A program made the position numbers and the translations under genes. Below the pieces are notes generated by a model. That model saw only the letters and a program-made list of their open reading frames with translations. It made no database searches and was not told the DNA's origin. Of a stretch of 64,000 bases of DNA, positions 16,771-25,692 are shown piece by piece. The stretch lies in assembly GCA_938085425.1 (NCBI GenBank), contig CALKGQ010000007.1, forward strand, positions 1-64,000, written 5' to 3'. Numbering within the stretch: the stretch's first letter is position 1; every line of letters begins with the position of its first letter. Source of the DNA: an uncultured Flavobacteriales bacterium. Its GTDB lineage: Bacteria > Bacteroidota > Bacteroidia > Flavobacteriales_D > Sanyastnellaceae.

Positions 16771-17898
16771 ATGGTCCAAGGCAACCAAATGAAACCCACC
16801 TCGTCCGTGCTTTCTTTGCACGGTAGGCAGCGTCCCGTGGTCATTGCGGGTCCTTGCAGCGCCGAATCCCGAACCCAAGTCCTCGAAACGGCCAACCTTT
16901 TGGCCACATCGGGAAAGGTGAGCTTCTTTCGCGCCGGGCTCTGGAAACCACGGACACGTCCCAATGCTTTTGAAGGTCTTGGAGAACGTGCTTTGCCTTG
17001 GCTGATGGAAGCGCAAAAGGCCACTGGATTGACAGCCATGACGGAGGTGGCAACACCGGAGCATGTGGAGGCGGTTTTGAGATCAGGGATGAAGGCTATC
17101 TGGATTGGGGCGCGCACGACGGTGAGTCCATTTGCTGTGCAAGCATTGGCTGAAGCTTTGCAGGGGACCGACCTTCTTGTGATGGTCAAGAACCCGATGC
17201 ATGCGGATCTCAAGTTGTGGATGGGGGCGATTGAACGGGTTGCGCGAACGACCAAAGGCGAAGTTTGTGCCCTGCACAGGGGGTTCTCCAGTTACGGCAC
17301 CAGTGAGTTCAGGAATGCCCCAATGTGGGAAATCCCCATTGCCTTGCGGGCCGAAATGCCAGACATCCCAATGTTTTGTGACCCCTCTCACATCACTGGG
17401 AATCCGGACAAGCTTCGAGACGTCTCCCAACGGGCGATGAACCTCGGCATGGAAGGACTGATGATTGAATCCCATCTTGAGCCCTCTCAAGCACTGAGCG
17501 ATGCAGAACAGCAAGTCACTCCCGACAACCTGCACCAAATGCTGGATCATCTTGAAATCCCGGTCACACATCACGTGAGTCACAGCGACAGGGAGGATTT
17601 GGAGGGACTTCGCCTTCAAATCGACAGCGTGGACGAGCAACTCATGCAGATGCTGCACAAGCGCATGGATTTGGCACGTTCCATTGGTGCGTTGAAGCAG
17701 AAAAACAAATGGTCTTTGTTGAGTGTTGCCCGCTGGAGGGAAATCATCCGGAGCAGAACCGAATGGGCGCAACATCACGGACTCAATACTGAGTTTTTGG
17801 GCAAGGTCCTTGGCTCTGTTCACGAAGAAAGCATCCGCGTTCAAGGCGACGAAGCCGACCGGAAGCGTTCGGAGAAGCCAAAAAAGAATCAGTCGTAA
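16771..17898 (+). CDS. Bifunctional 3-deoxy-7-phosphoheptulonate synthase / chorismate mutase
   Basis: 375 residues. The N-terminal DAHP synthase domain (about 15-265, type Ibeta, KDO8P-like) has VVIAGPCSAESR, the GLWKPRTRP loop, MTEVATPEHVE, and the metal/substrate region FCDPSHITGN. The C-terminal chorismate mutase domain (about 280-365, AroQ fold) has LRLQIDSVDEQLMQMLHKRM and RWREII. It performs the first step of aromatic synthesis and the chorismate to prephenate step, a fusion common in Bacteroidota where the mutase part can also serve as the allosteric feedback sensor. The start was chosen from the promoter spacing; Met at 16789 is the alternative. Confidence 0.95.
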   Translation: MVQGNQMKPTSSVLSLHGRQRPVVIAGPCSAESRTQVLETANLLATSGKVSFFRAGLWKPRTRPNAFEGLGERALPWLMEAQKATGLTAMTEVATPEHVEAVLRSGMKAIWIGARTTVSPFAVQALAEALQGTDLLVMVKNPMHADLKLWMGAIERVARTTKGEVCALHRGFSSYGTSEFRNAPMWEIPIALRAEMPDIPMFCDPSHITGNPDKLRDVSQRAMNLGMEGLMIESHLEPSQALSDAEQQVTPDNLHQMLDHLEIPVTHHVSHSDREDLEGLRLQIDSVDEQLMQMLHKRMDLARSIGALKQKNKWSLLSVARWREIIRSRTEWAQHHGLNTEFLGKVLGSVHEESIRVQGDEADRKRSEKPKKNQS

Positions 17899-18002
17899 AG
17901 GACTGCTTTTCATAGGGATTAAACCTTCCCGCCCTTTTTTTTCCTGCCCACTTGTAACCTTTTCCTCTTCACCCGGGTATAGGGTCTTGGTTTTGGTTAA
18001 CC

Positions 18003-18068
18003 GCGCTTTCAAAGCGCACGAATCAGGCGATTTGGTGAAGGGGCTCCTCAAACGTGAGGGCCCCTTTT
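18003..18068. terminator. Two hairpins between convergent aroG-pheA and DUF983 genes
   Basis: A short perfect palindrome GCGCTTTCAAAGCGC (18003-18017) is followed by a larger hairpin, AAGGGGCTCCTCA / TGAGGGCCCCTT with an AACG loop and TTTT tail (18038-18067). The second is a plausible terminator for the plus-strand gene; it lies about 140 bases after its stop. In reverse the AAAA side gives only a weak minus-strand signal. Confidence 0.55.
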
Positions 18069-18092
18069 ATCATGTCCGAAGTTTGGGGATGC

Positions 18093-18476
18093 TCACCCTG
18101 TGAACAAGGCAATCCAGAGGGAGCGCGAGAGGCGATAAAGCAGCGGCAACAACCCCAGCAACAAAGCGATGCCCAAGCCCAAATACAGTTCAGCGTGGGT
18201 GAACATTCCAAACTCGATCCACCCCCACGCATCGAAACAGAGCAACGCCACCAGAAGTGCCACCCAAAGGGCAACGGTCAAGGCGTAGCTGACGTAAGCC
18301 GCCCCAAAATAAAACCCTGGCTCCCGCAAGAAGTCCTCCCCACAAGCGGAACAATTGGGGTGCATTTCTGCAATGTCCTTCAACCGGTAGGCGTTGGGCT
18401 GGACAAACAAATCCCCTTTGCCACATTTTGGACAGCGGAACCGAAGGAGACTGTTCATTTTTTCTCTGAACGTCAT
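18093..18476 (-). CDS. DUF983 family membrane protein
   Basis: Start at 18476 overlaps the stop of the upstream glycosyltransferase gene in an ATGA; 127 residues. Two CxxC pairs, CPKCGKG and CSACGEDF, form a likely zinc knuckle at the N-terminus. Two hydrophobic helices follow (about 55-80 and 90-115). This is the DUF983 pattern, small inner-membrane proteins of unknown function. It is the last gene of the purB-ABC-glycosyltransferase run. Confidence 0.85.
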   Translation of the reverse strand: MTFREKMNSLLRFRCPKCGKGDLFVQPNAYRLKDIAEMHPNCSACGEDFLREPGFYFGAAYVSYALTVALWVALLVALLCFDAWGWIEFGMFTHAELYLGLGIALLLGLLPLLYRLSRSLWIALFTG

Positions 18477-19363
18477 GAAGAGGAGGAAGGTCGCCGAAGC
18501 CTCTTGTAATTGGCATAATTGGGATTGATGCCGATTCGTTTCAGCTGGTTCTTCAAGCGTTCCTTCAGCGTCCATGTGTTGAGAGAAGGATCAAAGCTGA
18601 AATGCCAATTCATGGCCGCCACTCTAGTTTGCATGACTTTGGGATGACTGCCTTCGAAGCGGTTCAAGGAACGAATGTGATCCTCATAAACAAAGGCATC
18701 TGGACCCACGAGACGGGATTGCACCCAATCGTCATCATGCCACAATTTGTTGAATTGAATCTGCTTGTCTTGCATGACCTTCGGTGGCTTCACCCATCCA
18801 TAATGGTGAATGTGGGCATCCAGCTCCACAACACGCAGGAGCTCATTCGCCCGAATCCGAAATCCTTGGGCATCTCGAAAAGAACGAATGGAGGGATCCG
18901 CCCTGACCACCCTCACTTCGTTTCCATACCAGCGGTCAGATGCCCCCACAAAATCGTACGAGCCATAAAAATGTCGGTACGGGAACAAAAACCCATCCAC
19001 CTCTTCATCATGGAGATGCCTTTGCATGGCTTGTCGCACCGCCTTATGGTCCTTTTCATGCATCACTTCGTCCCCTTGGATGTAAACCGCCCAATCTGCA
19101 TCAGGGGAAATGGCTGCAAAAGCCTTGTCTGTTTCCGCAGCAAGCACCCTTCCTCCTTCTCGCAGAGTCTCATCCCAAATGGTGTCTACGATTTTCACTT
19201 TTGGAGATTTGATCGATTCCACAAGTTCGCGGGTTCCATCTGTTCCTTTCCCCACTGCCACAATCACTTCATCGCACAAGGGCAAGATGCTCTCAATGGC
19301 CTCCACGATGGGGTAATCGAACCGAATGGCCTGACGGATGAAGGTGAACCCTGAGACAAACAT
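18473..19363 (-). CDS. Family 2-type glycosyltransferase
   Basis: 296 residues with start at 19363, seven bases after the ABC exporter stop; the longer frame overlaps that gene. N-terminal FTFIRQAIRFDYPIVEAI and ILPLCDEVIVAVGKGTDGTRE match the nucleotide-sugar-binding half of GT2-like enzymes, with WAVYIQGDEVMHEKD giving an acidic metal/sugar motif (xDE rather than classic DxD). The C-terminal end is basic. No membrane segments. It probably adds sugar to an envelope polymer or lipid; the neighbouring MsbA-like exporter supports a lipid-linked substrate, which is inference. Confidence 0.82.
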   Translation of the reverse strand: MFVSGFTFIRQAIRFDYPIVEAIESILPLCDEVIVAVGKGTDGTRELVESIKSPKVKIVDTIWDETLREGGRVLAAETDKAFAAISPDADWAVYIQGDEVMHEKDHKAVRQAMQRHLHDEEVDGFLFPYRHFYGSYDFVGASDRWYGNEVRVVRADPSIRSFRDAQGFRIRANELLRVVELDAHIHHYGWVKPPKVMQDKQIQFNKLWHDDDWVQSRLVGPDAFVYEDHIRSLNRFEGSHPKVMQTRVAAMNWHFSFDPSLNTWTLKERLKNQLKRIGINPNYANYKRLRRPSSSS

Positions 19364-19370
19364 GGTTCCG

Positions 19371-21179
19371 TCAGCCTTGTTGGATGTGGTGAAGTTCTGC
19401 GTACTTCCCATCCAAGGACAAAAGCATCGCATGGGTTCCTTCTTCAGCCACCCGCCCCTGGTCCATGACCACGATGCGGTCGGCATCGCGGATGGTCGAC
19501 ATGCGGTGCGCAATGACCAACACTGTCATCCCTTCCATGGAACGGCCAAGGGCATCCTGCACCATGGATTCTGATGCCGCATCGAGCGCCGAAGTCGCCT
19601 CGTCCAAGATCAACACCTCGGCGTCTCGGTAAAGCGCTCGGGCCAAAGCCACCCTTTGACGCTGACCGCCGCTCAGCTTCCCGCCTCCATCCCCAACTTC
19701 GGAATCCAGTCCAAGGGGCAGGTTTTCTGCAAATTCCATCACATGCGCCGCTCGGGCAGCCCACAGCAGTCGGTCACGGTCGACTGGCACATCGGCCAGC
19801 GCAATGTTGGAGGCAATGGTGCCATGGAACAGAAGGGCATCCTGGGTCACGACTGCCAAGCGGTCACGCCAGGCAGCCCCACTCACCTCGCGCAGGTCTT
19901 GGTCATCGATGCACACAAGGCCCTGATCGGGCGTGGCGAACTTGCTCAGTAGATGGGCGACGGTGGTTTTGCCCGCTCCTGAAGCCCCAACCAAGGCCAC
20001 CACCTCCCCTCGTTTCAGCGTCAGGTCCAAGCCAGAGAGCGCCGGTGCACTTTGGCTGGGATAACTGTACTCCACGCCTCTGAATGCAATTTGAGCCCAG
20101 GATGCCGGAAGCTCCTGCAGCAAGCCTGCCTCGTCCATCTCCACTTCACCAAACAAGGACTCCAACCTCTCCAAGGATGCGACGCCTTTGGACACACGGA
20201 AGTACCCATCTGACAGGGATCGTGCAGGTGGGATGATTTGAGAAAACACCACCAAGTAACCGATGAACCAATCTCCTGACAAGGCTGAATCGCCGGCCAA
20301 CACCAACGTTCCGCCGTACGCCAGCAACATGGACATCACAGAAAGTGACACCACCTCGCTCATCGGGGACGACATGGACTCGCGGCGGTGCATGCGCCTC
20401 ATGGCCTTGAAGTGTTCCTCGTTGCGGAACTGGTACGCCTCTTTGAAAAAAGGCTCTGCGTTGAAGGCCTTGACGATGCGCATTCCTGCCAAGGATTCTT
20501 CGAGCACTGAAACAAGTTGTCCAAGCTCTTCCTTGCCTCGTTGGGCGTGACGTTTCAACCTCTTCGACCAACGGCTGATCAAAACACCGGTCACGGGCAA
20601 GAGGATGAACGCAAAGAGCGTCAGCTTCCAACTGAGGACCAACAAGGTGGTCAAACTGACCAAAATCATCAAAGGCGATTTGAGCATGGCTTCAATCGAC
20701 CCGATGACAGAGTGCTCCACCTCCATCAAATCGTGCGTGAATCGGCTCATCACGTCACCCTTCTTCGATTCCGTGAACCACGCCATGGGCATGGACAACA
20801 AGCGTCCATATAGTGACTGTCGCAAGTCCCGGCTCACCCCTGTCCGAATGCCCGACATGGCATAAAGTGCAGCATACTGCACGGCATTTTTCAGTACAGC
20901 CAGCACCACCATGGCCAAGCAAAGCATGCCCAAAGCCCAAGCGGATCCTTCGGCCTGAACAATGGCGTCAAACCACTGGTTGATGGCCGCCAACCCCCCT
21001 GAACCTTCCAACGGCGCGGAAGACGGCTTTCCTCTTCCAAAGAGCACTCGCAGGAAGGGAACCACGGACAAAAAAGTGAACAAAGAGAGAACAGCACTCA
21101 ACCCATGGAGCACCAAAATGACCAGCACCTGTCCGCGCTGTTGTTTCACCAAAGGCAAAAGGGTCCTGATGGACCTCAT
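19371..21179 (-). CDS. ABC exporter (MsbA-like), fused permease and ATPase
   Basis: 602 residues. Six transmembrane helices occupy about 1-320 (with the coupling region GVSRDLRQSLYGRLLSMPMA). The ATPase follows (about 350-600): Walker A VGASGAGKTT, Q-loop VVTQDALLF, signature LSGGQRQRVALARAL, Walker B VLILDEATSALD, and the switch histidine in VLVIAHRMSTI. Half-size exporter that dimerises; MsbA-like members flip lipid A core, others export peptides or drugs. Its start overlaps purB by 4 bases and the glycosyltransferase follows, so lipid or glycolipid export is the best guess. Confidence 0.93.
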   Translation of the reverse strand: MRSIRTLLPLVKQQRGQVLVILVLHGLSAVLSLFTFLSVVPFLRVLFGRGKPSSAPLEGSGGLAAINQWFDAIVQAEGSAWALGMLCLAMVVLAVLKNAVQYAALYAMSGIRTGVSRDLRQSLYGRLLSMPMAWFTESKKGDVMSRFTHDLMEVEHSVIGSIEAMLKSPLMILVSLTTLLVLSWKLTLFAFILLPVTGVLISRWSKRLKRHAQRGKEELGQLVSVLEESLAGMRIVKAFNAEPFFKEAYQFRNEEHFKAMRRMHRRESMSSPMSEVVSLSVMSMLLAYGGTLVLAGDSALSGDWFIGYLVVFSQIIPPARSLSDGYFRVSKGVASLERLESLFGEVEMDEAGLLQELPASWAQIAFRGVEYSYPSQSAPALSGLDLTLKRGEVVALVGASGAGKTTVAHLLSKFATPDQGLVCIDDQDLREVSGAAWRDRLAVVTQDALLFHGTIASNIALADVPVDRDRLLWAARAAHVMEFAENLPLGLDSEVGDGGGKLSGGQRQRVALARALYRDAEVLILDEATSALDAASESMVQDALGRSMEGMTVLVIAHRMSTIRDADRIVVMDQGRVAEEGTHAMLLSLDGKYAELHHIQQG

Positions 21180-22528
21180 CCGCGGACGAGTTCAGAAGCG
21201 AATCCCAAATAATTCGCTGGCGTAATGTTGCTCAACTCTCTCTTGACTTCATCAGAGACCTCCAGGCCTTGGATGAAATCATGCATGACTTCCTGGTTGA
21301 TTTTTCCGTTGGTGCGGGTCAAGGCCTTCAACGCCTCGTACGGCTTGGGATAGGATTCACGCCGCAAAATGGTTTGGATGGCTTCTGCCACAATCGCCCA
21401 ATTGTCCTCCAGATCGGCGGCCAGCTTGTCGCCATTCAACACCAGCTTTGCGAGCCCCTTGCGCGTGGCTTTCATGGCCACAACACTGTGGGCCAAAGGC
21501 ACACCTAGGTTCCTCATCACCGTGCTGTCCGTCAAGTCGCGCTGCAGCCGAGAGATTGGCAGCTTGGCAGCAAAATGTGCCAACAAGGCGTTCGCCACCC
21601 CCAAATTCCCTTCGCTGTTTTCAAAGTCGATAGGGTTGACTTTGTGGGGCATGGCCGAAGACCCCACTTCACCTTCCACAATCCTTTGCTTGAAGTAATC
21701 CATGGAGATGTAGGTCCACATGTCTTTGTCCAAATCCATCAAAACCGTATGGATGCGCCGAAGGGCATCGCACCAGGCAGCCAAGTGGTCGTAGGGTTCG
21801 ATTTGGGTGGTCACAGGCGTTCGGGTGAGGCCCAAGGTGCCTTCGACGAAGGACTGGCCAAAGGATGGCCAGTCGACATCAGGATACGCCACTCGGTGGG
21901 CATTGAATTGTCCGGTCGCGCCACCAAACTTCGCAGCATACACGGCCCCATCTAGGGCCTTGCGTTGGCCCCGCAATCGGTCCACAAAGACTTGCAGCTC
22001 TTTGCCCAAGGTCACAGGCGACGCTGGTTGCCCGTGGGTTCTGGCGAGCATGGGAACCTCCTTCCATTCTTTCGCCAATGCTGCGACATCGTTTGTCGTT
22101 GCCTCCAACAACGGCAGCACCACTTCCTCCGTGGCACGCTTCAAGGACAAAGGAATGGCGGTGTTGTTGACGTCTTGTGATGTCAAACCAAAATGGACAA
22201 ATTCTTTCCATTGGCCCACGCCCAAACGGTCCATGGCATCTTTCACGAAATACTCCACAGCTTTGACGTCGTGGTTGGTCACCTTTTCTTGGTCCTTGAC
22301 CCACTGCGCATCGGCCTCAGAAAACTGGCGATGCACCTCCCTCAGCGCCTCCTTCTGTTCCTTTGGAAAATCTGCCAATTGCGGCAGAGGCATGGCCACA
22401 AGTTGCAAGAAATACTCAATTTCAACCTCCACGCGGTGCTGAATCAGTCCTTGTTCAGACAGCCACTTGGCGAGAGGCTCAGTGTGACGTCGGTAACGGC
22501 CATCGACGGGAGAAAGGGCGTGCAGCAT
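21176..22528 (-). CDS. purB: Adenylosuccinate lyase
   Basis: 450 residues from MLHALSPVDGRYRR, the family N-terminus; the longer frame reads into the divergent promoter. Signature GSSAMPHKVNPIDFEN marks the fumarase/aspartase superfamily; the catalytic His in TRTHGQPASPVTLGKE and the HFGLTSQDVNNTA segment are present. The enzyme removes fumarate from SAICAR and adenylosuccinate in purine synthesis. It opens a four-gene run. A TACCTTTG promoter lies 17 bases upstream, facing the promoter of the MBL gene. Confidence 0.96.
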   Translation of the reverse strand: MLHALSPVDGRYRRHTEPLAKWLSEQGLIQHRVEVEIEYFLQLVAMPLPQLADFPKEQKEALREVHRQFSEADAQWVKDQEKVTNHDVKAVEYFVKDAMDRLGVGQWKEFVHFGLTSQDVNNTAIPLSLKRATEEVVLPLLEATTNDVAALAKEWKEVPMLARTHGQPASPVTLGKELQVFVDRLRGQRKALDGAVYAAKFGGATGQFNAHRVAYPDVDWPSFGQSFVEGTLGLTRTPVTTQIEPYDHLAAWCDALRRIHTVLMDLDKDMWTYISMDYFKQRIVEGEVGSSAMPHKVNPIDFENSEGNLGVANALLAHFAAKLPISRLQRDLTDSTVMRNLGVPLAHSVVAMKATRKGLAKLVLNGDKLAADLEDNWAIVAEAIQTILRRESYPKPYEALKALTRTNGKINQEVMHDFIQGLEVSDEVKRELSNITPANYLGFASELVRG

Positions 22529-22545
22529 GTTGGGGATTCTAGACC

Positions 22546-22582
22546 CAAAGGTACTGAACTCATCCACGCATTGGTACCTTTC
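22546..22582. promoter_or_regulatory. Divergent purB / MBL hydrolase promoter pair with mirrored -7 elements
   Basis: CAAAGGTA (22546-22553; TACCTTTG on the minus strand) serves purB, and TACCTTTC (22575-22582) on the plus strand ends four bases before the MBL start codon. The two halves AAAGGTAC and GTACCTTT are exact inverted repeats about 20 bases apart, so the divergent promoters are nearly symmetric. Confidence 0.6.
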
Positions 22583-22586
22583 GGCC

Positions 22587-23453
22587 ATGCGCTTTCACAC
22601 GGTCCATACAGGGAATTTCAAGTTGGATGGTGGGGCCATGTTTGGGGTGGTTCCCAAGCAACTTTGGTCCCGTACCAATCCTGCCGACAACTTGAACCTC
22701 TGCACATGGGCCATGAGGTCGCTCCTCGTAGAGGTCGGCAGCAGAAGGGTGCTCATCGATTGTGGCATTGGTCAGAAACAATCCGAGAAGTTCTTCAGCC
22801 ATTACCACCTCCACGGGGACCACAGCCTGGACCAAGGATTGGCCTCAGCGGGCTGTTCCAGAGAAGACATCACAGATGTGTTTCTCACCCACTTGCACTT
22901 CGACCACGTCGGCGGTGCCGTCGAAAGGCTGCCCAACGGCCAACTCCGGCCCACCTTTCCCAACGCCACGTATTGGTCCAACGCCGACCACTGGCAGTGG
23001 GCCATGGCCCCCAACCCTAGAGAAAAAGCCTCATTCTTGGCTGAAAACCTGGCCCCGCTCGCCCAATCTGGTCAACTCAAAATGATCCCAAGACATGGCC
23101 GCACCGTCTCCAACGCCATGGGGATTGAAGGCTGGGATATTTTTTTCGCAGACGGCCACACAGAAAGCCAAATGATCCCGCTGCTGCGCCACCCCAACGG
23201 AACCACCACAGCCTTCATGGCCGACTTGCTCCCTAGCACGGGACACATCCCATTGGCCTACGTCATGGGCTACGACACGCGACCTTTGCTCACCCTTGAA
23301 GAAAAGGAACTCTTCTTGGACAAGGCCGCCAAAGAAGAGTGGATCCTTTTTCTGGAACACGACGCACAACACGCTGCGTGCACTGTCCGTTCAACAGAAA
23401 AAGGCGTGCGCCTAGGGGAAGCGGCCCCCACTTGGGAAGCATTGTGCCGCTGA
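22587..23453 (+). CDS. MBL-fold metallo-hydrolase
   Basis: 288 residues from MRFHTVHTGNF. The metallo-beta-lactamase core has THLHFDHVGG (His102, His104, Asp106, His107), an upstream LLVEVGSRRVLIDCGIG strand, FADGHTES (third His) and a late LFLEHDAQHA. Two zinc or iron ions are expected. The layout resembles the AHL-lactonase-like branch of the superfamily, but that branch includes many unrelated hydrolases, so the substrate is unknown. Likely a leaderless mRNA. Convergent with pyrD. Confidence 0.85.
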   Translation: MRFHTVHTGNFKLDGGAMFGVVPKQLWSRTNPADNLNLCTWAMRSLLVEVGSRRVLIDCGIGQKQSEKFFSHYHLHGDHSLDQGLASAGCSREDITDVFLTHLHFDHVGGAVERLPNGQLRPTFPNATYWSNADHWQWAMAPNPREKASFLAENLAPLAQSGQLKMIPRHGRTVSNAMGIEGWDIFFADGHTESQMIPLLRHPNGTTTAFMADLLPSTGHIPLAYVMGYDTRPLLTLEEKELFLDKAAKEEWILFLEHDAQHAACTVRSTEKGVRLGEAAPTWEALCR

Positions 23454-23468
23454 TTGCTCAGGGAGGCT

Positions 23469-24524
23469 TCAAGCGATGCCTCTTACGATGCGCGCGGCCA
23501 AGCCCGGGCCTTCGTAAATCATGCCTGAGTAGACCTGCACAAGACAAGCTCCAGCATCCATTTTTTCACTTGCCGCCTCAGGACCATCAATCCCTCCCAC
23601 ACCAATGATGGGGAACTGCCCATCGCTTTTCTTTTGCAGATACGCCACAACCTCTGTGGCCCTTCGACGCAGCGGTGCGCCACTGACTCCGCCTGAACCC
23701 ATGGCCTGCACTTCCTCTTCTGGAGTGGTCAATCCTTCGCGAGAGATGGTGGTGTTGGTGGCCACCACCCCATCGACGCCCTCTGACAACACAATGTCCA
23801 CAATGTCGTCGAGCTGACCGTCGGTCAAATCTGGGGCAATTTTCAAAAACACAGGCCGGGCTCCGGGATGACCTGCGTTGCGTTTCACCACTGCTCGGAG
23901 GAGCATCGTCAACGGCTCCTTGTCTTGCAACTCCCTGAGGCCCGGTGTGTTGGGGGAACTCACGTTGACCACGAAATAATCCACATGGGCATGCAAAGCG
24001 TCCACGCAGGTGAGGTAATCCTCCACGGCTTTGTCGTTGGGGGTGATCTTGTTCTTCCCGATGTTTCCTCCCACCACCAGTCCTTTGGGACGACGGATCA
24101 ACCTCCCCGTTGCCGGGACCAATCCATCGTTGTTGAAGCCCATGCGGTTGAGGATGCCTTGGTCTGCGAGCAAACGGAACAGTCGCGGCTTGGGGTTGCC
24201 TGATTGTGCGCGTGGGGTGAGGGTTCCAATTTCCACAAACCCAAAACCCAACATGGCCAATGCATCCAACCAACGGGCGTCCTTGTCAAAGCCTGCAGCC
24301 AATCCCACTGGGTTTGGAAAGAAGAGCCCAGCCACTTCCACTCCCTTGCCTTTGTTGCGCCTGCGCGACAAGCGTCTCATGCAAAACGGCACGCCTGGGA
24401 CACGTGAGGCCACGGTCAACAAGTCCATCGCTGCGTAGTGCGCACGCTCCGGAGACATGAGGAAAAACAGGGGTTTCAGCAGTTTTCGATACACGACGTA
24501 AAAGTAATTCCTACGCCCAACCAT
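23469..24524 (-). CDS. pyrD: Dihydroorotate dehydrogenase (quinone)
   Basis: 351 residues from MVGRRNYFYVVYRKLLKPLFF, a membrane-associating N-terminus typical of class 2 enzymes; an upstream extension is possible but adds nothing conserved. FMN-binding and catalytic segments: PVGLAAGFDKDA, GFGFVEIGTLTP, RMGFNNDG, VVNVSSPNTPGLRELQ with the catalytic serine, FLKIAPDLTD, and VATNTTISREGL. It oxidises dihydroorotate to orotate and passes electrons to quinone in pyrimidine synthesis. Confidence 0.95.
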   Translation of the reverse strand: MVGRRNYFYVVYRKLLKPLFFLMSPERAHYAAMDLLTVASRVPGVPFCMRRLSRRRNKGKGVEVAGLFFPNPVGLAAGFDKDARWLDALAMLGFGFVEIGTLTPRAQSGNPKPRLFRLLADQGILNRMGFNNDGLVPATGRLIRRPKGLVVGGNIGKNKITPNDKAVEDYLTCVDALHAHVDYFVVNVSSPNTPGLRELQDKEPLTMLLRAVVKRNAGHPGARPVFLKIAPDLTDGQLDDIVDIVLSEGVDGVVATNTTISREGLTTPEEEVQAMGSGGVSGAPLRRRATEVVAYLQKKSDGQFPIIGVGGIDGPEAASEKMDAGACLVQVYSGMIYEGPGLAARIVRGIA

Positions 24525-24595
24525 GCCCACTTTTTGTGGAAAACCCTGTTGATAGCGTTCATGACAAGTCATGTCGGACGCTGAAAACGACCCTT

Positions 24596-24603
24596 TAGCT
24601 TTG
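24596..24603 (+). promoter_or_regulatory. TAnnTTTG element before the unknown gene at 24614
   Basis: TAGCTTTG ends ten bases before the ATG at 24614 and is followed by AAGG two bases before the start, one of the few Shine-Dalgarno-like sequences in the window. Confidence 0.5.
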
Positions 24604-24613
24604 AATCCCAAGG

Positions 24614-25192
24614 ATGAAGAACCTGGGACTACTCAGCTGGCTATCAAAGAAGAAACTCACCGACGAACAGGTGGCGAATATTTTCGTCAACACCTCGTTC
24701 GAGACGGTGGAGAGCGGCTGGCCTCAAGTGGCAGAATTTCTGAATGCGGCCCCTGAATTCGAGACTCCTCCGCAACTGAGCACAGAAGACTACGGGAAGT
24801 TCCTGATGATTGTTGTCGCGGCCAACCTCAGCCTCATTCCCAAGCACTTTGACAATGGGGTCGACCGTGCCATCATCCAAAGGTGTTGCGCCAAGTTTGG
24901 CTTTGCGCTCGGACTCCCCCCGGATTCGTTTGCGCGAAAGATCAAGGAGTTCCGCAGTTTCATGAAGGAAATCAATCGGCCCAGCAAAAACACCTTGACC
25001 GCCATGACACGCGCCGTTTGTTACAAATACGGTGTCATTGCCAACCAAGAGCCGTACTTCCGCGACATGAATGTCCCCAACCCCATCCTTCAAAAGAACC
25101 TCCGCGAGGTCATGGAGCACTTCCTTTGGGATTGGGACGACTTTGTGGACCAGTACCGTGTGGTGCAAACCACAGAAGAGGACGCCCTCTGA
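24614..25192 (+). CDS. Conserved-looking protein of unknown function (192 aa)
   Basis: Soluble, mostly helical protein of 192 residues without signal peptide, cofactor motif or membrane helix. Notable stretches are KKLTDEQVANIFVNTSFETV, MIVVAANLSLIPKHFDNGVD, and a Trp/Asp-rich end (HFLWDWDDFVDQYRVV). It has two adjacent cysteines (RCCAKFG) but no metal-site spacing. Sits alone between divergent pyrD and convergent smpB (stops adjoin at 25192/25193). I do not recognise the family. Confidence 0.75.
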   Translation: MKNLGLLSWLSKKKLTDEQVANIFVNTSFETVESGWPQVAEFLNAAPEFETPPQLSTEDYGKFLMIVVAANLSLIPKHFDNGVDRAIIQRCCAKFGFALGLPPDSFARKIKEFRSFMKEINRPSKNTLTAMTRAVCYKYGVIANQEPYFRDMNVPNPILQKNLREVMEHFLWDWDDFVDQYRVVQTTEEDAL

Positions 25193-25633
25193 TCAATCCA
25201 CCAACCGAGACAAATCCCGGGCTTGGTCCTTGTCCTTGAGGGATTGTCGCTTGTCGTGCAACTTCTTTCCCTTCGCCACTGAAAAGCGCAACTTGGCATA
25301 GCCGCTCTCTGCCACAAAAAGCAAGGTGGGCACAAGGGTAACCCCCACATCCTTCACCTTCTTCTCCAATTTCTTCAATTCCGTCCTTTGCAGCAGAAGC
25401 TTTCGTTTCCTGCGCGTGTCTTGGGGCATGTACCCTGCATTCGCATATTCGGCCACATACATGTTGAACACCCAAAGCTCCCCATGGTCGAAGCGACAAT
25501 AGGATTCTCCGATGCTTGCCTTGCCCGCCCGGATGGATTTGATTTCCGAGCCCGAAAGCACAAGGCCAGCCGTGAAATCATCCGTCAGGAAATACGTGTA
25601 AGACGCTTTCTTGTTTTTGATGTGAACGGCCAT
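25193..25633 (-). CDS. smpB: SsrA-binding protein
   Basis: 146 residues, the usual length. SmpB binds tmRNA and carries it into stalled ribosomes. Family features: KNKKASYTYFLTDDFTAGLVL, GSEIKSIRAGKASI, SYCRFDHGELWVFNM, and the basic end KKLHDKRQSLKDKDQARDL that forms a helix in the ribosomal decoding channel. A TAACTTTG element stands four bases before the ATG, so the mRNA is probably leaderless. Confidence 0.97.
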   Translation of the reverse strand: MAVHIKNKKASYTYFLTDDFTAGLVLSGSEIKSIRAGKASIGESYCRFDHGELWVFNMYVAEYANAGYMPQDTRRKRKLLLQRTELKKLEKKVKDVGVTLVPTLLFVAESGYAKLRFSVAKGKKLHDKRQSLKDKDQARDLSRLVD

Positions 25634-25637
25634 GGCA

Positions 25638-25645
25638 CAAAGTTA
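25638..25645 (-). promoter_or_regulatory. Leaderless-type promoter of smpB
   Basis: Minus strand TAACTTTG, four bases (TGCC) before the smpB ATG at 25633. Exact -7 consensus. Confidence 0.62.
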
Positions 25646-25692
25646 CACCCGAGGGTTTTGGAAGGGCACATGTCTTGGCGGAACTTGGCTGC

